Source: an uncultured bacterium | GTDB taxonomy: Bacteria; Patescibacteriota; Minisyncoccia; Moranbacterales; GWC2-37-73 | Direction: 5' to 3' | DNA length: 43,767 bases | NCBI GenBank assembly: GCA_903837175.1 | Contig: CAILTR010000046.1 | Location: 1 to 43,767 of the forward strand | Part shown: positions 39,937 through 43,767 of the stretch, in pieces | How the letters are laid out: each line of letters starts with the position of its first letter | Position numbering within the stretch: the stretch's first letter is position 1 | Program-made: the position numbers and the translations under genes | Notes under the pieces: model-generated | What the model was told of the DNA's origin: nothing | The model's database searches: none | Seen by the model: the letters and a program-made list of their open reading frames with translations, nothing else

Positions 39937-39973
39937 AAAACAATCCGACCGCAAGGCAGTTAGGATTGTTTTA
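39937..39973 (-). terminator. Terminator after the coiled-coil gene
   Basis: AAACAATCC pairs with GGATTGTTT around a 16-base loop that itself has GACCG/CGCAAGG pairing, with a T-run on the minus side. It is 20 bp past the stop of the next gene. Confidence 0.75.
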
Positions 39974-39993
39974 AGAGTTTTTTTGGAATTTTG

Positions 39994-40371
39994 TTAAGCT
40001 GAATATGAGAGCTGTTCTAGCTTAACTACGCGCTTTTCTAATTTTTCAAATTCCTCCGCATCAACTTTTCTTCTCAATTCAAACTTCACTTCCACCATAT
40101 CGTCTTGTAACCTATCAATTTTAGTTTCCACACTATCTAGTCTATTTTCGACATTCTCTAGTCTCTTTTCAACACTTCCGAGTCTAACCTCAACTCTTTC
40201 AAGTTGATTTTGCATAACATGTTGAACCTCGAGAATTTCACCTTGAGTTTTCACAAGGCTAGAATAATTCTCTGACATCAGTTTCATGGTGCCATCCATG
40301 CTTTCCAAGAGAGAACCAACTTCTCCAACAGTGTAAACTTTTTCTTCAATTTTTTTAGTTTGGTTTTGCAT
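39994..40371 (-). CDS. Coiled-coil protein, unknown function
   Basis: A 125-residue, almost fully helical soluble protein. From about 48 to 118 it is a long heptad pattern (VEVRLGSVEKRLENVENRL, then DSVETKIDRLQDD, then LEKRVVKLEQL) with repeats of about 7 residues based on SVE-x-R/K-L-x-N. No membrane segment. The repetitive sequence makes homologue-based naming unreliable; tail fibres, SMC-like and DUF-type proteins all score to such coils. It is between secA and the PUR gene on the same strand and has its own terminator. Confidence 0.7.
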   Translation of the reverse strand: MQNQTKKIEEKVYTVGEVGSLLESMDGTMKLMSENYSSLVKTQGEILEVQHVMQNQLERVEVRLGSVEKRLENVENRLDSVETKIDRLQDDMVEVKFELRRKVDAEEFEKLEKRVVKLEQLSYSA

Positions 40372-40409
40372 AAGTATATAATATAACTACTAATTAAGGC
40401 TGTCAATTC

Positions 40410-40664
40410 TCACTTTAAAAAAGTGCTGGCTTCTTGAAGAGAAGCGAAAAAATCTTGAAAGCGATCCTTAAAAAGTAATACTCGACTAGTAACTTGCTCG
40501 CCTTTTTGATTTTTATAGGATTGCGAGATAGTTAAATAATTATTCCCATTACTAGCTTTTTTAACGTCAAAAAAGAAATTATTGCTTCCAGCGCGAAGCA
40601 TTTTAGAAAAAACTTTTTCCGGCATTTTGTTTCCGCCTTGAGCGGGAGTTTGATAGTTACTCAT
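40410..40664 (-). CDS. PUR-family DNA/RNA-binding protein
   Basis: An 84-residue protein. KVFSKMLRAGSNNFFFDVKKASNGNNYLTISQSYKNQKGE and the later RVLLFKDRFQDFFASLQEA match the PUR repeat (DUF3276) of small bacterial proteins that bind single-stranded DNA or RNA as dimers. The basic residues at the start and the F-F-F-D-V core are conserved. A clear promoter lies at 40768-40797. It is upstream of the coiled-coil gene and separated from fusA by a terminator. Confidence 0.85.
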   Translation of the reverse strand: MSNYQTPAQGGNKMPEKVFSKMLRAGSNNFFFDVKKASNGNNYLTISQSYKNQKGEQVTSRVLLFKDRFQDFFASLQEASTFLK

Positions 40665-40767
40665 TTTTGTTTTACCCTAACTAAACCTTATTGCAGACAA
40701 AAAAACTTAGCTAGGATTTTTTTATCATTATGTTAGCCTGAGCTTGCGGCCGCTTGCCCATAATGAT

Positions 40768-40797
40768 ATTTTAACAGTTACCTAATATCACTGTCAA
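40768..40797 (-). promoter_or_regulatory. Promoter of the PUR gene
   Basis: TTGACA (40792-40797) and TAAAAT (40768-40773) on the minus strand with an 18-bp spacer. A perfect TTATCCACA (DnaA box) sits just upstream at 40806-40814 on the same strand. Confidence 0.75.
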
Positions 40798-40838
40798 ATC
40801 ACCCCTGTGGATAAGTCCGAAAATGGCTTTCTTTTAAC

Positions 40839-40864
40839 AAAAAACAGCCCGCAGGCTGTTTTTT
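40839..40864 (-). terminator. Terminator of fusA
   Basis: AAAAAACAGCC pairs with GGCTGTTTTTT over a 4-base loop (CGCA); T-runs on both sides make it usable in both directions. It is about 45 bp past the fusA stop. Confidence 0.85.
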
Positions 40865-40910
40865 GAGTTCATATTTTTCTAAAAACTAACGAAGCTAGTG
40901 AAGCTAAAAG

Positions 40911-42995
40911 CTATTTTTTAGCAATAATCGCCTCCGCGACATTCTTTGGCACTTCATTATAATGTGAAAATTCCATTGAATAACTAGCGCGTCCTTGAGT
41001 CATACTTCGCATTTGCGTAGCGTAGCCAAACATATTGGCTAGTGGCACTTCTGATTCAATTTCTTTCACGCGCGCGTTGCCTTCGCCACGATCATTGATT
41101 TCTTTGATCATTCCGCGTCGAGCGTTAATGTCGCCCACAATGTCACCCATAAATTGTTCCGGCACAGTCACCACCACTTTCATGATTGGCTCGAGAATTA
41201 CTGGGTTAGCGCGCTTAACTGCTTCTTGCACCGCCATTGAACCAGCGATTTTAAAAGCAGCTTCCGAGGAATCGACTTCATGGAAAGATCCATCGTATAA
41301 GGTCACCATCACATCCACCATTGGATAACCAGCTAGCACGCCATTTTCCAAAGCTTCTTTAGCCCCCACATTAATTGGTTTAATATATTCCTGAGGAATA
41401 ACTCCACCCTTAATTTCATCGAAGAATTCATAGCCCTTGCCCTTCTCCTCTTGGGGTTTAACTTTAAGCCAGCAATGACCGTATTGTCCGCGTCCGCCAG
41501 ATTGTTTAATATATTTTCCTTCAGCTTGCGCCTCGCCCTTAATCGTTTCGCGATAAGCTACTTGCGGTTGACCAATATTAGCCTCCACGCCAAACTCTCG
41601 CTTCATGCGATCAATAATAATATCAAGATGAAGTTCGCCCATTCCAGAAATAATCGTTTGACCGCTTTCTTCATCCGTGCGTAAGCGTAAGGTTGGATCT
41701 TCGCCAGCTAGTTTGCGAAGTGCTAAGCCCATTTTTTCTTGGTCAGCTTTGGTCTTTGGTTCCACCGCAATATCAATCACAGGTTCTGGGAAAACAATAT
41801 TTTCTAAAATAATTTGTTTCTGTTCATCACAAAGGGTGTCCCCCGTCGTGGTACTTTTAAGTCCCACTAAGGCGCCAATCCCGCCAGCTCTGATCTCATC
41901 GATTTCTTCGCGGTGATTAGCATGCATCTGCAAAATTCGCCCAATACGTTCTTTCTCACCATTAGTCGCGTTAACCACGTATGAACCAGCTTTCAGCGTT
42001 CCGGAATAAACGCGAAAAAAAGTCAGCTGGCCTACGAAAGGATCGGTGGCAACTTTAAAAGCTAGCGCTGAGAAAGGTTCGTTATCATCAGCTTTGCGCG
42101 TTACTTCTTCGCCATTTTTTGGATTAGTTCCAAGCACTGGCGGCACGTCCAAAGGTGACGGTAGATAATCAACCACCGCATCCAAAACTAATTGCACACC
42201 TTTATTGCGTAGCGCCGTTCCGGTAAAGACTGGCACTAATTTAGCGGCCAAAACTCCCCGACGAAGTGCTGCTTTGAGCTCTTCGGTTGAAATTTCTTCC
42301 CCGTTTAAATATTTCTCAGTTAAAGCGTCGTCCGTCTCTGAAATTTTCTCAATCATTTTTTCGCGCCACTGCTGAGCTTTTTCAACTAACTCAGTCGGAA
42401 TTTCATTTTCCACCACCGTAATTCCCATCTCACCTTCAAAGGTATAAGCTTTCATCTTCATCAAATCAACCACGCCAGAAAAATCACTGCGCTCCCCGAT
42501 TGGAATTTGAAGGGCCAAAGCATTTGGCGTCAAACGATTCCAAATTGAACCCAGCACAAAATCAAAATCAGCGCCTTCTTTATCAATTTTATTAACAAAG
42601 CAAATACGCGGAACGTGATATTTATCCGCTTGTCGCCAGACAGTTTCTGATTGTGGCTCAACTCCTTCTTTGCCATCAAAAATAACCACGGCGCCATCTA
42701 GCACGCGCAGTGAGCGTTCTACTTCCACGGTAAAGTCCACATGACCAGGCGTGTCAATGATGTTGATCGGATGACCTTTCCAACTGCATTTGGTCGCTGC
42801 TGAAGTGATGGTGATTCCGCGTTCTTGCTCTTGTTCCATCCAGTCCATAGTGGCTGCGCCTTCATGCACCTCTCCAATTTTGTGGGTGATTCCAGTGTAA
42901 AACAAAATACGCTCCGTGGTAGTAGTCTTGCCACCGTCGATATGCGCGATAATACCAATGTTACGTAGTTTCGCAATGTCGTTTTCTTGAGACAT
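40911..42995 (-). CDS. fusA: Elongation factor G
   Basis: A 694-residue GTPase that drives tRNA and mRNA translocation and, with RRF, ribosome recycling. G1 is [14 protein letters not shown] (17-30), G2/switch region [11 protein letters not shown]3 DTPGHVDF, G4 NKID. Domains III-V follow, with [14 protein letters not shown] and [15 protein letters not shown]1 has Gly where nearly all EF-G have Ala (AHIDAGKT). It follows rpsG by about 190 bp on the same strand as in the classical str operon. Length is normal, so this is the main translational EF-G. Confidence 0.98.
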   Translation of the reverse strand: MSQENDIAKLRNIGIIAHIDGGKTTTTERILFYTGITHKIGEVHEGAATMDWMEQEQERGITITSAATKCSWKGHPINIIDTPGHVDFTVEVERSLRVLDGAVVIFDGKEGVEPQSETVWRQADKYHVPRICFVNKIDKEGADFDFVLGSIWNRLTPNALALQIPIGERSDFSGVVDLMKMKAYTFEGEMGITVVENEIPTELVEKAQQWREKMIEKISETDDALTEKYLNGEEISTEELKAALRRGVLAAKLVPVFTGTALRNKGVQLVLDAVVDYLPSPLDVPPVLGTNPKNGEEVTRKADDNEPFSALAFKVATDPFVGQLTFFRVYSGTLKAGSYVVNATNGEKERIGRILQMHANHREEIDEIRAGGIGALVGLKSTTTGDTLCDEQKQIILENIVFPEPVIDIAVEPKTKADQEKMGLALRKLAGEDPTLRLRTDEESGQTIISGMGELHLDIIIDRMKREFGVEANIGQPQVAYRETIKGEAQAEGKYIKQSGGRGQYGHCWLKVKPQEEKGKGYEFFDEIKGGVIPQEYIKPINVGAKEALENGVLAGYPMVDVMVTLYDGSFHEVDSSEAAFKIAGSMAVQEAVKRANPVILEPIMKVVVTVPEQFMGDIVGDINARRGMIKEINDRGEGNARVKEIESEVPLANMFGYATQMRSMTQGRASYSMEFSHYNEVPKNVAEAIIAKK

Positions 42996-43143
42996 AAAAA
43001 ATTAATTTCTAATTTCTAATTTCTAATTTCTAATCAAATTCTAATATTTCAATGTTCGAGACATTTAGAAATTCAAAATTTATTCAAAATTCAAAATTCA
43101 AAATTCAAAATTTTTAATATTATTTTTTTTATTATAAAACAAA
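42996..43143. repeat. AT-rich palindromic spacer (TTTCTAA / TTCAAAA words)
   Basis: Tandem TTTCTAA words next to the fusA start (43006-43036) and tandem TTCAAAA words (43072-43110) on the other side, an imperfect palindrome with about 40 bp between. Confidence 0.6.
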
Positions 43144-43176
43144 GATAGAAACCCCCGCTTAACAGGGATTTCTATC
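43144..43176 (-). terminator. Hairpin between rpsG and fusA
   Basis: GATAGAAA pairs with TTTCTATC, with inner CCC/GGG; on the minus strand TTTGTTTTATAAT follows. It may partially terminate or process the transcript between rpsG and fusA. Confidence 0.65.
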
Positions 43177-43184
43177 GCAATAAT

Positions 43185-43652
43185 TTAGGCAAAGTGGGCA
43201 AACGCTTTATTGGCCTCAGCCATACGATGCGTATCTTCGCGTTTTTTCATCGCGCTGCCAATTTTATTTGAAGCGTCAATAAATTCATCAGCCATTTTTT
43301 CAGCCATTTTCTTGCCCTTCTTTGCTCGGCAAGCAGCTAGGATCCAACGCACAGCCAAAGTTTGGCGACGTTCTCCGGAAACTTGAATCGGAACTTGGTA
43401 GTTTGCGCCACCAACTCGCTTTGATTTCAGCTCCAAAAGTGGAGAAACGTTTTTAATTGCTTGTTCAAAAACATTCAGTCCGCCTTTTTTAGTACGCTCA
43501 TGAATAATATCAAATGATTCATAGATAACTTTTTCAGCGATACTGCGTTTGCCGTCTTGTAAAATTTTACCAATAAAACGACCCACTAAAATGTTTCCAT
43601 AGCGTGAATCAGCTTTCCATTGTTTTTTATATACTCTTTTTCTTCGTGCCAT
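43185..43652 (-). CDS. rpsG: Ribosomal protein S7
   Basis: A 155-residue small-subunit head protein that binds 16S rRNA and nucleates assembly. KADSRYGNILVGRFIGKILQDGKRSIAEKVIYE, KRVGGANYQVPIQVS and RQTLAVRWILAACR are conserved blocks, and the C-terminal KREDTHRMAEANKAFAHFA is intact. Normal length. rpsL, usually just upstream, is beyond the right edge or elsewhere. Confidence 0.98.
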   Translation of the reverse strand: MARRKRVYKKQWKADSRYGNILVGRFIGKILQDGKRSIAEKVIYESFDIIHERTKKGGLNVFEQAIKNVSPLLELKSKRVGGANYQVPIQVSGERRQTLAVRWILAACRAKKGKKMAEKMADEFIDASNKIGSAMKKREDTHRMAEANKAFAHFA

Positions 43653-43658
43653 AATGTT

Positions 43659-43767
43659 ATAAATCCCTAATTGAGACTAATTAATTCTCTAATTATCACT
43701 AATTTTTTAAAAGTTTATTCGCGATTATTCGAGATTAAATTCGAGTTGATTCGCGATTTCTATCATC
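43659..43767. repeat. AT-rich dispersed repeat (CGAAT/GATTTATAT type), copy 3
   Basis: AAATCCCTAATTGAGACTAA on the left and ATTCGAGTTGATTCGCGATT on the right, related to 9784-9896 and 32461-32567. It runs to the window edge. Confidence 0.55.

Overview
The window looks like chromosome from a member of the Candidate Phyla Radiation (Patescibacteria), most like Parcubacteria-type lineages. Reasons: small, AT-rich, densely packed genome; weak or absent Shine-Dalgarno sites before most genes; AT-rich palindromic spacers made of short repeated words next to many start codons; short palindromes of the GCCTGCC/GGCAGGC type; and gene content limited to wall, translation, secretion and isoprenoid core functions. 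TGA is a real stop (mreD ends in TGA), so this is not a lineage that recodes TGA. The lineage call is inference from style and content, not from a marker search. Almost every gene is on the minus strand; only an IS30-type transposase tail, a small membrane protein and one orphan gene are on the plus strand. 

Layout. 1-2.7 kb: transposase fragment, a polyprenyl-phosphate sugar transferase, and an RNase P RNA gene interrupted by two related insertions. 2.9-9.8 kb: a small membrane protein, then the rod-shape module read mreB, mreC, mreD, PBP2, preceded by the lytic transglycosylase MltG and a YjbQ protein. 9.9-12.8 kb: malic enzyme, thioredoxin reductase, flavodoxin-fold oxidoreductase. 12.9-20 kb: an accessory island with a PH-like membrane protein, a TrpR/YerC-type regulator, an NlpC/P60-like protein, a membrane-anchored coiled coil, a RecB-type nuclease, and a three-gene restriction-modification set, laced with several repeat families. 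20-24.3 kb: a thioredoxin/CcdA fusion and isoprenoid genes (uppS, ispG, polyprenyl synthase) that supply the lipid carrier for wall synthesis. 24.4-25.3 kb: an orphan plus-strand gene and tRNA-Glu with a duplicated 3' part. 25.3-31 kb: division/wall cluster mraZ-rsmH-ftsL-ftsI-murF with a promoter and MraZ boxes. 31-43.7 kb: translation and secretion genes (rplJ-rplL with an attenuating leader, rpsP, rseP, frr, a beta-propeller lipoprotein, a Nudix hydrolase, secA, a coiled coil, a PUR protein, fusA, rpsG). 

The most unusual feature is a set of eight near-identical directional palindromes at 13.59-15.75 kb, in three groups of 2, 4 and 2, spaced 83-84 bp inside each group. Each group begins 28-58 bp upstream of the start of one of three consecutive genes, one of which encodes a TrpR-like DNA-binding protein. 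They could be an operator array for a local regulon, or recombination sites (10-bp arms around a 6-bp asymmetric core). The second is the RNase P RNA: two related ~155-165 nt inserts enlarge it to ~680 nt, and removing them leaves ~361 nt, the normal size. 

The wall and division genes form a functional theme: isoprenoid genes make the undecaprenyl carrier, murF finishes the peptide precursor, ftsI/ftsL and PBP2/MreBCD direct septal and lateral synthesis, MltG terminates glycan strands, and the sugar transferase loads the same carrier for a surface polysaccharide.
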